Origin: Fulvimarina sp.
GTDB lineage: Bacteria > Pseudomonadota > Alphaproteobacteria > Rhizobiales > Rhizobiaceae
Assembly: GCA_002700095.1 (NCBI GenBank)
Contig: PACL01000039.1
Location: forward strand, 1-64,000
Length of the DNA: 64,000 nucleotides
Reading direction: 5' to 3'
Shown: piece by piece, positions 1 to 8,316 of the stretch
Position numbering within the stretch: position 1 is the first letter of the stretch
Layout of the letters: every line of letters starts with the position of its first letter
Program-made: the position numbers and the translations under genes
Notes under the pieces: generated by a model
What the model was told of the DNA's origin: nothing
What the model saw: the letters and a program-made list of their open reading frames with translations, nothing else
Database searches by the model: none

Positions 1-354
1 GAGCTCCCGGTCGATATCGGCGCCGTCCTCGATATAGAGGCGGTTGACCACCTTGCCGGCGTCGCCCGTCTGCTTGGTGACGAGGGTGTTGCCGAGCATT
101 TCGCGGGCGTTGGTGACCACGTCCTCGATGGATTTGGCGAGGCGCACGCCGCCCTTGGAATCGGGGCCGAGCTCCTTGAACCTGCCCTTGCCGCGCCCGC
201 CGGCGTGGATCTGGCTCTTCACGACGTAGAGCGGGCCGGGCAGCTGCTTGGCCGCAGCTTCGGCCTCGGCGACGTCGTCGATGGCGATACCCGGCGCGAT
301 CGGCGCGCCAAAACTCTCCAGGAGCTGCTTGGCCTGGTATTCGTGGATGTTCAT
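1..354 (-). CDS. sucC: Succinate-CoA ligase (ADP-forming) subunit beta, 3' end outside the window
   Basis: Only the first 118 codons are present; the gene runs off the left edge. The N-terminus ([18 protein letters not shown]) and the ATP-grasp loop ([10 protein letters not shown]) are those of canonical TCA-cycle SucC, which makes succinate, ATP and CoA from succinyl-CoA together with SucD. The ATG lies 87 nt after the stop of the acyl-CoA synthetase gene and in the same direction, so it may be read with the end of the oxalate locus. In relatives sucC usually follows mdh; here an oxalate locus precedes it. A second, divergent SucC-like gene lies at 5412-6632. Confidence 0.93.
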   Translation of the reverse strand, partial: MNIHEYQAKQLLESFGAPIAPGIAIDDVAEAEAAAKQLPGPLYVVKSQIHAGGRGKGRFKELGPDSKGGVRLAKSIEDVVTNAREMLGNTLVTKQTGDAGKVVNRLYIEDGADIDREL

Positions 355-441
355 GGGCGGATCCCGCTGGTCAAAGGGCGTTCAAGGAAAGGGCTCCCGC
401 AACGCCTGCGGAAGCCCTTCGTCGGTCTCGGCTGGTTTCGA

Positions 442-2568
442 TTAGAGGAGCCCCGCGCCGCGGGCCCAGCGATATTTCGCGCCGAGCACCTCGACCGGCA
501 GCTCGGTCGAATAGGCATAGGCCGGGATGCCGTGGGCGTAGAGATACTCCGCCGCCTCCTCGACCTCGACGTCGCCGGCGAGCGAGGCGACCATGGGCTT
601 CTCGATGCCCTTGGCCTTCATCTCCTCCTTCACCTCGACCATCAGCCTGGCGAAGACCATCGGCGGGGTGACGATGGTGTGCCAGTAGCCGAGGATAAGA
701 GCATGAATACGCTCGTCCTCGAGGCCGAGCTTGACCGTATTCTGGTAGGTCGCGGGCGGCTCGCCGCCGGTGATGTCGACGGGATTGCCGGCGGCGCCGA
801 AGGGCGGGATGAACTTGCGGAAGGCGGCGTCGAGATCCTCCGGCATCGCCATCAGGCTCAATTTGTTGTCGACGCAGGCATCCGACAGGAGGACGCCCGA
901 GCCGCCGGCGCCGGTGATGATGACGACGTTCTCGCCCTTCGGTGTCGGCAGCACCGGCACGCCACGGGCGAAGTCGAGAAGCTGTCGGAGGGACTTTGCC
1001 CGGATCACGCCGGACTGGTTGAAGACGTCGTCATAGATCTTGTCGTTGCCGGCGAGCGCTCCGGTGTGGGACGAGGCGGCCTTGGCGCCGGCCGAGGTGC
1101 GACCGGCCTTCAGGACGACGACGGGCTTGACCTTCGACACGCGCCTGGCGGCCTCGGCGAAGGCGCGGCCGTCCTTCAGGTCTTCCAGATGCTGAGCGAT
1201 GATCCTGGTGTTGTCGTCCTGCTCGAAGAAGCACAGGAGATCGTCCTCATCGATGTCGGACTTGTTGCCGAGGCCGACGATCGCCGAAACGCCCATCTTG
1301 GCCGAGCGCGAGAAGCCGATGATCGCCATGCCGATGCCGCCGGACTGGGACGACAGCGCCGCCGAGCCCTTCACGTCGAAGGGGGTGCAGAAGGTCGCGC
1401 AGAGGTTTTCCGGCGTATAATAGAAGCCGTAGATGTTCGGCCCCATCAGGCGGATGCCGTATTCCTGCCCGATGGCAACGATCTCCTCCTGGAGTTCCGG
1501 CTCGCCGGCCTCGGCAAAGCCCGACGGGATCAGGACGGCGCCGGGGATCTTCTTCTCACCGCATTCCCTCAGGGCGCCGGCGACGAGTTTCGCCGGGATC
1601 GCGAAGACCGCGGTGTCGACCTCGCCGGGGATGTCCTTGACGCTCCTGTAGGCCTTGTAGCCGAGGATCTCGCCCGCCTTCGGATGCACCGGATAGATCT
1701 CGCCCTTGTAGCCGCCGTCGATCAGGTTCTTCATCACCGAGTTGCCGATCTTGCCGGCTTCGGCCGAGGCACCGATCACCGCGACCGCCTTCGGCCGCAT
1801 GATCCGGTTCATCGCGGTGACGATCTCTTCGCGGCTGTGTTGCTGGCGCGCCTCGGGCTGGTCGTAGGAGGTGACGATGCGCACGTCGGCGGCGATGGCG
1901 CCGTCCTTGGTCGCAAAGACCGGGTTGAGGTCGAGCTCGACGATCTCGGGATAGTCGGAGACCAGCTGCGACACCCGGACGATCATGTCGGCCAGCGCCT
2001 CGCGGTCGACGGCGTCGCCGCCGCGCACGCCCTTCAGCATTTCGGCCGCCTGAATGCCGTCGAGCATGGACAGCGCGTCCTCCCGGGTCGCCGGCGCGAG
2101 GCGGAAGGTGATGTCCTTCAACACCTCGACGAGGACGCCGCCGAGGCCGAAGGCGACGAGCTTGCCGAAGCTTGGATCGGTCACCGCGCCGATGATGATC
2201 TCCTGGCCGCCGGTGAGCATCTGCTGGACCTGGATGCCGTCGATCCGGGCGTCGGCCTTGTAGGCCTTGGCATTGGCGAGGATCCTGTCGTAGCTGGCGC
2301 GCGCCTCCTCCTCCGACTTGACGCCGACGACGACGCCGCCGGCCTCGGTCTTGTGGAGGATGTCCGGCGAGACGATCTTCATCACCACCGGAAAGCCCAT
2401 CGCCACGGCAAGCGAGGCGGCCTCGTCGGCGGAGGCGGCGATCCCCTCCTTCGGGACATTGATGCCGTAGGCGTCGCAGAGGATCTTGCCTTCCGGCGCG
2501 GTGAGGGCGTCGCGGCCTTCCGAGCGGGCCTTGTCGAACAGGCTGCGGATGGCGGTTCTGTCGAGCAT
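442..2568 (-). CDS. NDP-forming acyl-CoA synthetase (fused acetate-CoA ligase family)
   Basis: 708 residues. Residues about 20-232 form an ATP-grasp domain; from about residue 257 a Rossmann CoA-binding domain begins (AVAVIGASAEAG), followed by a succinyl-CoA-ligase-type domain with the phosphohistidine motif SSHTGALAG (His501). This is the fused beta-alpha arrangement of ADP-forming acyl-CoA synthetases, which interconvert acyl-CoA + ADP + Pi with acid + ATP + CoA. The ATG at 2568 is chosen because GGAG stands 6 nt upstream; longer in-frame starts lack support. It is the fourth CoA-thioester enzyme of the oxalate locus. Formate, oxalate, acetate or succinate could be the acid; sequence alone does not decide. 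Confidence 0.88.
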   Translation of the reverse strand: MLDRTAIRSLFDKARSEGRDALTAPEGKILCDAYGINVPKEGIAASADEAASLAVAMGFPVVMKIVSPDILHKTEAGGVVVGVKSEEEARASYDRILANAKAYKADARIDGIQVQQMLTGGQEIIIGAVTDPSFGKLVAFGLGGVLVEVLKDITFRLAPATREDALSMLDGIQAAEMLKGVRGGDAVDREALADMIVRVSQLVSDYPEIVELDLNPVFATKDGAIAADVRIVTSYDQPEARQQHSREEIVTAMNRIMRPKAVAVIGASAEAGKIGNSVMKNLIDGGYKGEIYPVHPKAGEILGYKAYRSVKDIPGEVDTAVFAIPAKLVAGALRECGEKKIPGAVLIPSGFAEAGEPELQEEIVAIGQEYGIRLMGPNIYGFYYTPENLCATFCTPFDVKGSAALSSQSGGIGMAIIGFSRSAKMGVSAIVGLGNKSDIDEDDLLCFFEQDDNTRIIAQHLEDLKDGRAFAEAARRVSKVKPVVVLKAGRTSAGAKAASSHTGALAGNDKIYDDVFNQSGVIRAKSLRQLLDFARGVPVLPTPKGENVVIITGAGGSGVLLSDACVDNKLSLMAMPEDLDAAFRKFIPPFGAAGNPVDITGGEPPATYQNTVKLGLEDERIHALILGYWHTIVTPPMVFARLMVEVKEEMKAKGIEKPMVASLAGDVEVEEAAEYLYAHGIPAYAYSTELPVEVLGAKYRWARGAGLL

Positions 2569-2973
2569 GATGGTCTCCATTCGAGGGTTTGGTGCGGGCC
2601 CGGCGGCGCCGGGGCGCTGCGGGCTGCGGGTTGGATGCGGCGGGGCGGCAGTCCGACGATGTCGCCCGCTTTGGCATTTGTAATGCCAGAGTTCGACACA
2701 GATCGGCGGACAGTCCGGCCCTTCGACGCCTCCGATGGGGAAGCATCCCGTCGATCGCAATGACAGTGCGGCTTGCTTGCGGCCTTACGGAGATCCTGCG
2801 GCGCCGAAGCGCCCGTCGCTCACTCCGGCCTCGGCACGGCCTGGTTTGCCGTGGCGGTTCTTGCGGCCCCTCCGGCGACGTCCTCGGAAGGCTCGCCGGA
2901 GAGAGAAATTCCGAGCTGCCGGCCCGAAGGCAGGCGGGGCCGGCGGCGCGTCAGGGGCGTCGCCGGCCGTGGC
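2569..2973. other. Intergenic region between the transporter and synthetase genes
   Basis: About 400 nt with no convincing gene. It holds the 3' flank of the transporter gene and the upstream region of the synthetase gene (both minus strand). The only clear structure is the perfect palindrome at 2672-2688. Open frames crossing it are antisense shadows. Confidence 0.6.
2672..2688. promoter_or_regulatory. Palindromic operator candidate upstream of the acyl-CoA synthetase
   Basis: TGGCATT-TGT-AATGCCA: perfect 7-nt arms around a 3-nt centre, about 104 nt upstream of the synthetase start. Its half-site ATGCCAGA recurs at 10455 and 10794, and a two-mismatch version lies at 6740. The shape resembles operators of GntR-family (FCD) regulators, but no such regulator is encoded in the window. 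Confidence 0.6.
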
Positions 2974-4269
2974 TCATTCGGCCGGCTGCAGGGTCGGGTC
3001 CTGCGTTGCCTTGCGGATCAGGCCCACCCGCATCGGCTTCAGCACCGCGATGGCGAGGAAGGCCGCGAGCGCGTTGAGGACGACGCCGATGATGAACACC
3101 GGCCCCCAGTTGCCGTTGGCGGCCAGCGCCGTGCCGAAGGGGACGAGCAGCGCGGCGGTTCCCTTGGCGGTGTAGAGCAGGCCGGCATTGGTCGCCGCGA
3201 ACTTCGACCCGAAGGTGTCGGTGCAGGTCGAGGGGAACAGGCTGTAGATCTCGCCCCAGGCGAAGAACACCATGCCGCTCAGGATGACGAAGAGCACCGG
3301 ATCGTGGGCGTAGAGATAGAGGAAGTAGATGCCGATCGCCTCGATGGCGAAGGCGATGAACATGGTGTTCTCGCGACCGATCTTGTCGGAGATCCAGCCG
3401 CAGACCGGCCGGGTGACGCCGTTGAGGACGCGGTCGATGGTCGCCGCGAGGGTGAGCGCGGGGATGCCGAGCCACAGCGGGATGTCGGCGACGCCGAGGT
3501 CCTTGGCCATGGGGGCGAGGTTGGCGGTGACGACGAGACCGCCGGCGCCGACCATGACGAACATGGCGTACATCAGCCAGAAGATCGGGTGCCTGACCGT
3601 CTCGGACGGCAGATATTGCCGGCGCGACTGGATGATCGGCCCCTTGTTGGTCGGCTCGGGCACCTGGCCCTTGCGCGGCGCCAGCATGAAGAAGGCGAGC
3701 ACGACGACGACGATGCCCTGGCCGAGGCCGAAGCTGAAGAAGGCGCTTTCGAAGCCGTAATTGGCGATCGTGGCCTGGATCGGCCAGACGGTCAGGGCCG
3801 AGCCGGCGCCGAAGCCGGCGGCCGTGATGCCCGAGGCGAGGCCGCGGCGATCGGGGAACCATTTCAAAGCATTGCCGACGCAGGTGCCGTAGACCGCGCC
3901 CGCACCGATGCCGGCGATGACCTGGCCGACGCAGAACAGGAAGATCGTGTCGGCCTGGGAGTTGACGATCCAGCCGACGCCGCAGAGGACGCCGCCGAAC
4001 ATGATGACGTTCTTCGGGCCGTATTTGTCGACGAACCAGCCCTCAATCGGCACCAGCCAGGTCTCGAACAGGACGAACAGCGTGAAGGACCACTGGATCG
4101 CCTCACGCGTGAAGCCGTATTTCTCGACGATCTCCGGCACGAAGAACGTCCAGCCATATTGCAGGTTGGCGATCATCACCATGCAGACGACGCCGATGGC
4201 GAGCTGCGCCCATCGGAAGCCGTTGCTGACCGGTTCTGCGGCCGGTTCGTCATATACTGTAGCTACCAT
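2974..4269 (-). CDS. oxlT: Oxalate/formate antiporter family MFS transporter
   Basis: 431 residues, about 12 hydrophobic segments. The MFS loop between TM2 and TM3 (GWFVDKYGPKNV) and the segment IAGIGAGAVYGTCVGNALKWFPDRRG are typical of the OFA (oxalate:formate antiporter) family. Family members exchange oxalate and formate, or import related carboxylates, across the inner membrane. GGGAGGAAGGC directly precedes the ATG. The gene lies between the SucD-like gene (180 nt upstream) and the synthetase, inside the oxalate locus, so oxalate uptake is the likely role. OFA proteins also transport other monocarboxylates; the symbol rests on context. Confidence 0.85.
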   Translation of the reverse strand: MVATVYDEPAAEPVSNGFRWAQLAIGVVCMVMIANLQYGWTFFVPEIVEKYGFTREAIQWSFTLFVLFETWLVPIEGWFVDKYGPKNVIMFGGVLCGVGWIVNSQADTIFLFCVGQVIAGIGAGAVYGTCVGNALKWFPDRRGLASGITAAGFGAGSALTVWPIQATIANYGFESAFFSFGLGQGIVVVVLAFFMLAPRKGQVPEPTNKGPIIQSRRQYLPSETVRHPIFWLMYAMFVMVGAGGLVVTANLAPMAKDLGVADIPLWLGIPALTLAATIDRVLNGVTRPVCGWISDKIGRENTMFIAFAIEAIGIYFLYLYAHDPVLFVILSGMVFFAWGEIYSLFPSTCTDTFGSKFAATNAGLLYTAKGTAALLVPFGTALAANGNWGPVFIIGVVLNALAAFLAIAVLKPMRVGLIRKATQDPTLQPAE

Positions 4270-4448
4270 GCCTTCCTCCCATTATAGACAATGCGTTGTT
4301 CCGGCGTTGTCTTGCTTCGTTGTAAAAACAGAAGATCTTTTCTGGTAGTGCGCGGGGTCCGGCATCGCTCTTGCGGCGATCAGGGATCGGGCTCCGCCCT
4401 CTGTCTCGTCTTGCCGCCCGGCATGCCGCAGCCGCCGGCAGCCTTGGC

Positions 4449-5354
4449 CTATGCGACGCTCCTTTCCCGCGTTGCGTCCGCGGCCTGCCGCAGGGCGGCG
4501 CGGATCGTCTCGCCGATCAGGTGCGGTGACGGGGCGATCGCGATGCCGGCGCGCTCGAGGGCGCGGATCTTGCCGGCCGCGTCGTTCGTTCCCTCGGCGA
4601 AGGCGCCGGCATGGCCCATGCGCCGGCGGGGCGGGGCGTGCCGCCCGACAACCGTCGCGACGATCGGGATCGACGGCCGGGCCGCGGCGACGAATTCCGC
4701 CAGCTCCTCCTCCTGGCTGCCGCCGATCTCGCCGATCAGGACGACGCCGTCGGTCTCCTCGTCCTTCAGGAACAGGGACAGGCAGTCACGCATCGACAGG
4801 CCGCAGATCGGATCGCCGCCGATGCCAACGGTGGTCGACTGGCCGAGGCCCGCCTCGGTGATCTGGGCGATGACCTCGCTGGTCAGCGAGGCCGAGCGCG
4901 AGATCACGCCGACCCGTCCGGGCCGGGCGCTGGCCGTCGCCATGACGCCGATCTTGCACTGGCCGGGCGACAGGATGCCTTGCGAGTTCGGCCCGACGAG
5001 GATCGAGCGCGAGCCGGCCAGCGCCGCGCGCACCTTCACCATGTCGTGGAGCGGCACCCGCTCGGTGACCGCGACGATCACCGGCACCTCCGCCTCGATC
5101 GCCTCGATCATCGCGGCGCCGGCATTTTGCGGGGGCACGAAGACGATGCTGACGTCGATCCGGTGCTCGCGCATCGCCGAAGCGACGTCGCCATGGATCG
5201 GCAGGTCGAGGAACCGCGTGCCGGCCTTGCTGGGGGTGACGCCGGCGACGACCCGCGTGCCGTAGTCGAGCATCGAGGACGAATAGTGTCGGCCGGCCCA
5301 GCCGGTCATGCCCTGGACGAGGACGCGGCTCGCGCCGCTTGCGAGAATGGCCAT
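4449..5354 (-). CDS. Succinyl-CoA ligase alpha-like subunit (divergent paralogue)
   Basis: 301 residues with the SucD layout: N-terminal CoA-binding Rossmann fold (VLVQGMTGWAGRHYSSSMLDYGT, shortened here to its key part GMTGWAG), GPNSQGILSPG, VGIGGDPI, GEIGGSQEEE, and the phosphohistidine motif MGHAG (His248). Its partner is the SucC-like gene 57 nt upstream at 5412-6632. Together they should form an NDP-forming acid-CoA ligase. The pair differs from the canonical sucC at the left edge, so it probably acts on another acid, such as oxalate, formate or malate (malate thiokinase is the nearest known alternative). The substrate is inferred from oxalate gene neighbours only. Confidence 0.85.
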   Translation of the reverse strand: MAILASGASRVLVQGMTGWAGRHYSSSMLDYGTRVVAGVTPSKAGTRFLDLPIHGDVASAMREHRIDVSIVFVPPQNAGAAMIEAIEAEVPVIVAVTERVPLHDMVKVRAALAGSRSILVGPNSQGILSPGQCKIGVMATASARPGRVGVISRSASLTSEVIAQITEAGLGQSTTVGIGGDPICGLSMRDCLSLFLKDEETDGVVLIGEIGGSQEEELAEFVAAARPSIPIVATVVGRHAPPRRRMGHAGAFAEGTNDAAGKIRALERAGIAIAPSPHLIGETIRAALRQAADATRERSVA

Positions 5355-5411
5355 CGTCTCATCTCCTCCCGTTGCGAATGGGGGCGCCGGGCGTGGCGCG
5401 TCGGCGCGCGG

Positions 5412-6632
5412 TCATCGGACCGCCGCTTCCCGGCGTTCGAACAGCGGCATCGCCTTCGGCGCCTCGGCGGGGCGCGCCATCCGGGCGGCGGTGGCGGCGG
5501 GCGTCCACATGTCGGCGCAGTCGACGATCTTGCAGCCGAAATTGGCGAGGCGGGCGCGGGCGAAATCGGCGTTGTTGCCGGCAAAGCGCACCACCACCGG
5601 GCATTTGCGGCCGGTGCGGCGCATGGCGATGCCGAGCCCGTCGCCGACGGTGTCGCAGGACTGCATGCCGCCGCCATGGACGTTGACGAGGATCACCTTC
5701 ACCGCCGGGTTTTCCAGGAGCAGCGCGATGCCGTGGGCGACGTCGAGGCTGGTGGCGGTGGTGCGGATGTCCATGAAGTTCGCCGGCCGGCCATCCGCCG
5801 CCCGCACCAGATCGACCGTCGCCATGCCGAGGCCGGCGCCGTTGGCGACGAGGCCGATGTCGCCGTCCATCCGGACGTAGTTGATGCGGTGGCGCTGGGC
5901 GCTGGCCTCGAGGTCGCCCGGCTGGTCGACGGGATCCTCCGCCGGGCGCTCCGGATGGCGGAAGGCGGCGTTGTCGTCGAGGACGATCTTGGCGTCGAGG
6001 GCGACGAAGCCGCCGGCCCCGCCGAGGACCAGCGGATTGATCTCGACCAGCGTCGCATCGAGGCCGATCAGCGCCTCGGCGAGACCTGTGAGGACGGCGC
6101 AGAAGCCGGCGAAATGGTCGTTTGCGACCGCCAGCCGGGCGGCAAAGGCGCGGGCCTCGGCCGCGTCGATGGCGCCATTGGGGCCGACGGCCAGGCGCCC
6201 GATCGTGGTGCGGCCTGCGCGGACCTTCGCCTCGATGTCGGTCTCGCCGCCCCTGGCGCCGAGGATGACGATCCCGGCGCTCGTCGGCTCGATCATGGCG
6301 CCGAGATAGAAGCTCGCGGGACCGTTCACGGCGGTTTCGACAAGGACCTGCCGGACGAGATAGCCCTCGGGGCCGGTCTGGTCGGAGGTGAGGCGGCTTC
6401 CGAGGAGGGCGCGGCTTGCCGCCTCGACCGCGTCCGGCCCCTCGACGATCAGGATGCCACCCGCCGCGGCGCGGCCGCCGGCGGGGACCTGCGCCTTTAC
6501 CGCGAAGCGGGATCCGCCGAGGATCATGGCCACCTCGCGCGCCGCCTCGGGGCTATCCGCGACCCGGCCGGGCGGCGCGGTGATGCCGTATCGCGTCAGG
6601 CATGATTTCGACTGGAATTCATGAAGTTTCAT
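5412..6632 (-). CDS. Succinyl-CoA ligase beta-like subunit with altered nucleotide loop
   Basis: 406 residues. The N-terminus MKLHEFQSKSCLTRYGI matches the SucC/MtkA ATP-grasp fold, and the C-terminal ligase domain has NVHGGGMQSCDTV, close to the family NIFGGI motif. The glycine-rich loop, normally [12 protein letters not shown], reads QVPAGGRAAAGG (residues 48-59): His becomes Pro and the Gly-Lys of GRGK is replaced by Ala-Ala. A strong GGGAGGGAG ribosome site precedes the ATG. It is first in its unit, followed by the SucD-like partner, and an operator-like palindrome (6740-6756) lies upstream. Nucleotide preference or activity may differ from true succinyl-CoA ligase. Confidence 0.82.
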   Translation of the reverse strand: MKLHEFQSKSCLTRYGITAPPGRVADSPEAAREVAMILGGSRFAVKAQVPAGGRAAAGGILIVEGPDAVEAASRALLGSRLTSDQTGPEGYLVRQVLVETAVNGPASFYLGAMIEPTSAGIVILGARGGETDIEAKVRAGRTTIGRLAVGPNGAIDAAEARAFAARLAVANDHFAGFCAVLTGLAEALIGLDATLVEINPLVLGGAGGFVALDAKIVLDDNAAFRHPERPAEDPVDQPGDLEASAQRHRINYVRMDGDIGLVANGAGLGMATVDLVRAADGRPANFMDIRTTATSLDVAHGIALLLENPAVKVILVNVHGGGMQSCDTVGDGLGIAMRRTGRKCPVVVRFAGNNADFARARLANFGCKIVDCADMWTPAATAARMARPAEAPKAMPLFERREAAVR

Positions 6633-6935
6633 GACGACTCCCTCCCAAGAGCGGTGTCAGAACATCAATCGTCTCGTCTCGCGTCGCTTGCCGAAGTCCC
6701 CCCGGGGCGCCGGCTCCATCCGCCGGAATGCCGCCCTTTTGGGATTTATGATGCCAGTCGCCGAAGCTGCTGCCTATCGGCTGCCGTAACGCCGGCTGAC
6801 TTTATTTTGCGCCACCTTGGCCGGCGGTCGCCGTTCGGTGTGGTGAGGTCGGCCGCAGCATCGCCCTTGACGGTTGCGGTCGCGGTCGCGGTTTGAACGC
6901 CGAGACGGGACCTTCGCCCGTCCCGGAGTCCGATG
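6633..6935. other. Intergenic region between frc and the SucC-like gene
   Basis: About 300 nt, no gene. It contains the imperfect palindrome at 6740-6756, and near the frc stop a short GC hairpin (CGGGAC ... GTCCCG around 6904-6923) that could end frc transcription, though it lacks a T run. Confidence 0.5.
6740..6756. promoter_or_regulatory. Imperfect copy of the oxalate-locus palindrome
   Basis: TGGGATT-TAT-GATGCCA has the same 7-3-7 layout as the site at 2672, with two mismatches. It lies 108 nt upstream of the SucC-like start. Its position before another unit of the same locus supports a shared regulator. Confidence 0.45.
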
Positions 6936-8210
6936 CTATTCGGCGGCCATCTGACGGGGTGCGCCCATGGCGCCGGAGGCAGCCACGGCCTCGATCTTCG
7001 CCGCGTCATAGGCGAGGACGTCGCGCAGGATTTCCTCGTTGTGCTCGCCGAGCAGCGGCGACCGCTTCACCTCGGCGGGGCTCGCCGACAGCTTGATCGG
7101 GTTGCCGACGGTCATGTAGGTGCCGCGCTCGGGGTGCTCGACCTCGACGAGGGTGCCGGTGGCCTGCAGCGACAAGTCCTCGGCGATCTCCTTCATCGAC
7201 AGGATCGGGCCGCAGGGGACGTTGACCTTGTTGAGGATCTCCATCGCCTCGAACTTGGTGTACTGCATCGTCCAGGCCTCGATGCGCTCGAAGATCTGGT
7301 TGAGGCGCACCAGCCGGGCCTTAGGCTTGGCGTAATCGGGATGGGTCTTCCAGTCGGGCTCGCCGATGACGTCGCAGATCGCTTCCCACACCGGCGCCTG
7401 GGCAATGAAGTAGATGTAGGCGTTGGGGTCGCTCTCCCAGCCCTTGCACTTCAGGATGCGGCCGGGCTGGCCGCCGCCGGAATCGTTGCCGGCCCGGGGC
7501 ACCGCATCGCCGAATTCGACGCCCTCGCCATGCTGGCTGTATTCGGTGAGCGGACCCGACTGGAGCCGCTGCTGGTCGCGCAGCTTGACGCGGCAGAGAT
7601 TGAGGACGGCGTCCTGCATGGCGACCGAGACCTTCTGGCCGGTGCCGGTCTTGGTGCGGTGGTAGAGCGCGGTGACGATGCCGAGGCAGAGATGCAGGCC
7701 CGAGCCTGAATCGCCGATCTGGGCGCCGGTGACCAGCGGCAGGCCGTCGCGGAAGCCGGTGGTCGAGGCGGCGCCGCCGGTGCACTGGGCGACGTTCTCA
7801 TAGACCTTGCAGTCGGCATAGGGGCCGGGGCCGAAGCCCTTGATCGAGGCGACGATCATCGCCGGGTTGAGCGCGTTGATGCGCTCCCAGGAAAAGCCCA
7901 TACGGTCGAGCGCGCCGGGGGCGAAGTTTTCCACCAGCACGTCGCAGACCTTGATCAGGCCCTCGAGGATCTCGCGGCCTTCGCGGGTCTTGGTGTCCAG
8001 CGTGATCGATCGCTTGTTGTGGTTCAGCATGGTGAAATAGAGGCTGTCGGCGCCTGCGACGTCCTGCAGCTGGCCGCGGGTCGCGTCGCCGGTGCCGGGC
8101 CGCTCGACCTTGATCACGTCGGCGCCGAACCAGGCGAGAAGCTGGGTGCATGTCGGCCCGGACTGGACATGGGTGAAGTCCAGGATCCTGACGCCCTCGA
8201 GAGCTTGCAT
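6936..8210 (-). CDS. frc: Formyl-CoA:oxalate CoA-transferase
   Basis: 424 residues, the usual length for Frc (class III CoA-transferase, CaiB/BaiF family). It moves CoA from formyl-CoA (or succinyl-CoA) to oxalate, giving oxalyl-CoA for Oxc. The catalytic aspartate falls at Asp167 in [11 protein letters not shown], matching Asp169 of the Oxalobacter enzyme, and the flexible glycine loop is seen in [10 protein letters not shown]. The start at 8210 is preceded by GGAGGAAAAC; a longer frame reaching 8303 has no ribosome site. It lies 106 nt downstream of oxc and probably shares its transcript. Confidence 0.96.
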   Translation of the reverse strand: MQALEGVRILDFTHVQSGPTCTQLLAWFGADVIKVERPGTGDATRGQLQDVAGADSLYFTMLNHNKRSITLDTKTREGREILEGLIKVCDVLVENFAPGALDRMGFSWERINALNPAMIVASIKGFGPGPYADCKVYENVAQCTGGAASTTGFRDGLPLVTGAQIGDSGSGLHLCLGIVTALYHRTKTGTGQKVSVAMQDAVLNLCRVKLRDQQRLQSGPLTEYSQHGEGVEFGDAVPRAGNDSGGGQPGRILKCKGWESDPNAYIYFIAQAPVWEAICDVIGEPDWKTHPDYAKPKARLVRLNQIFERIEAWTMQYTKFEAMEILNKVNVPCGPILSMKEIAEDLSLQATGTLVEVEHPERGTYMTVGNPIKLSASPAEVKRSPLLGEHNEEILRDVLAYDAAKIEAVAASGAMGAPRQMAAE

Positions 8211-8316
8211 GTTTTCCTCCACGATTGTCGTTGGCGGCGGGCACGCGCTCGGCCCTGCCGCGGATCTCGTCAGTCCGCGCGCCGGCCTTCGAGGGGCCGG
8301 CACGCCTCGGCCGCGG

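Noticed and set aside
205-2763. An 852-codon plus-strand frame opposite the acyl-CoA synthetase
   Set aside because: Antisense shadow with Arg/Asp/Gly-rich composition; no ribosome site or recognisable domain.
4280-4285. Minus-strand TATAAT just before the OFA transporter gene
   Set aside because: It would place the start point at the ribosome site, only a few bases before the ATG, and no -35 element is properly spaced.
4419-4428. CGGCATGCCG palindrome upstream of the OFA transporter, considered as a fifth oxalate operator
   Set aside because: The outer bases differ from TGGCATGCCA and such GC palindromes occur by chance in this composition.
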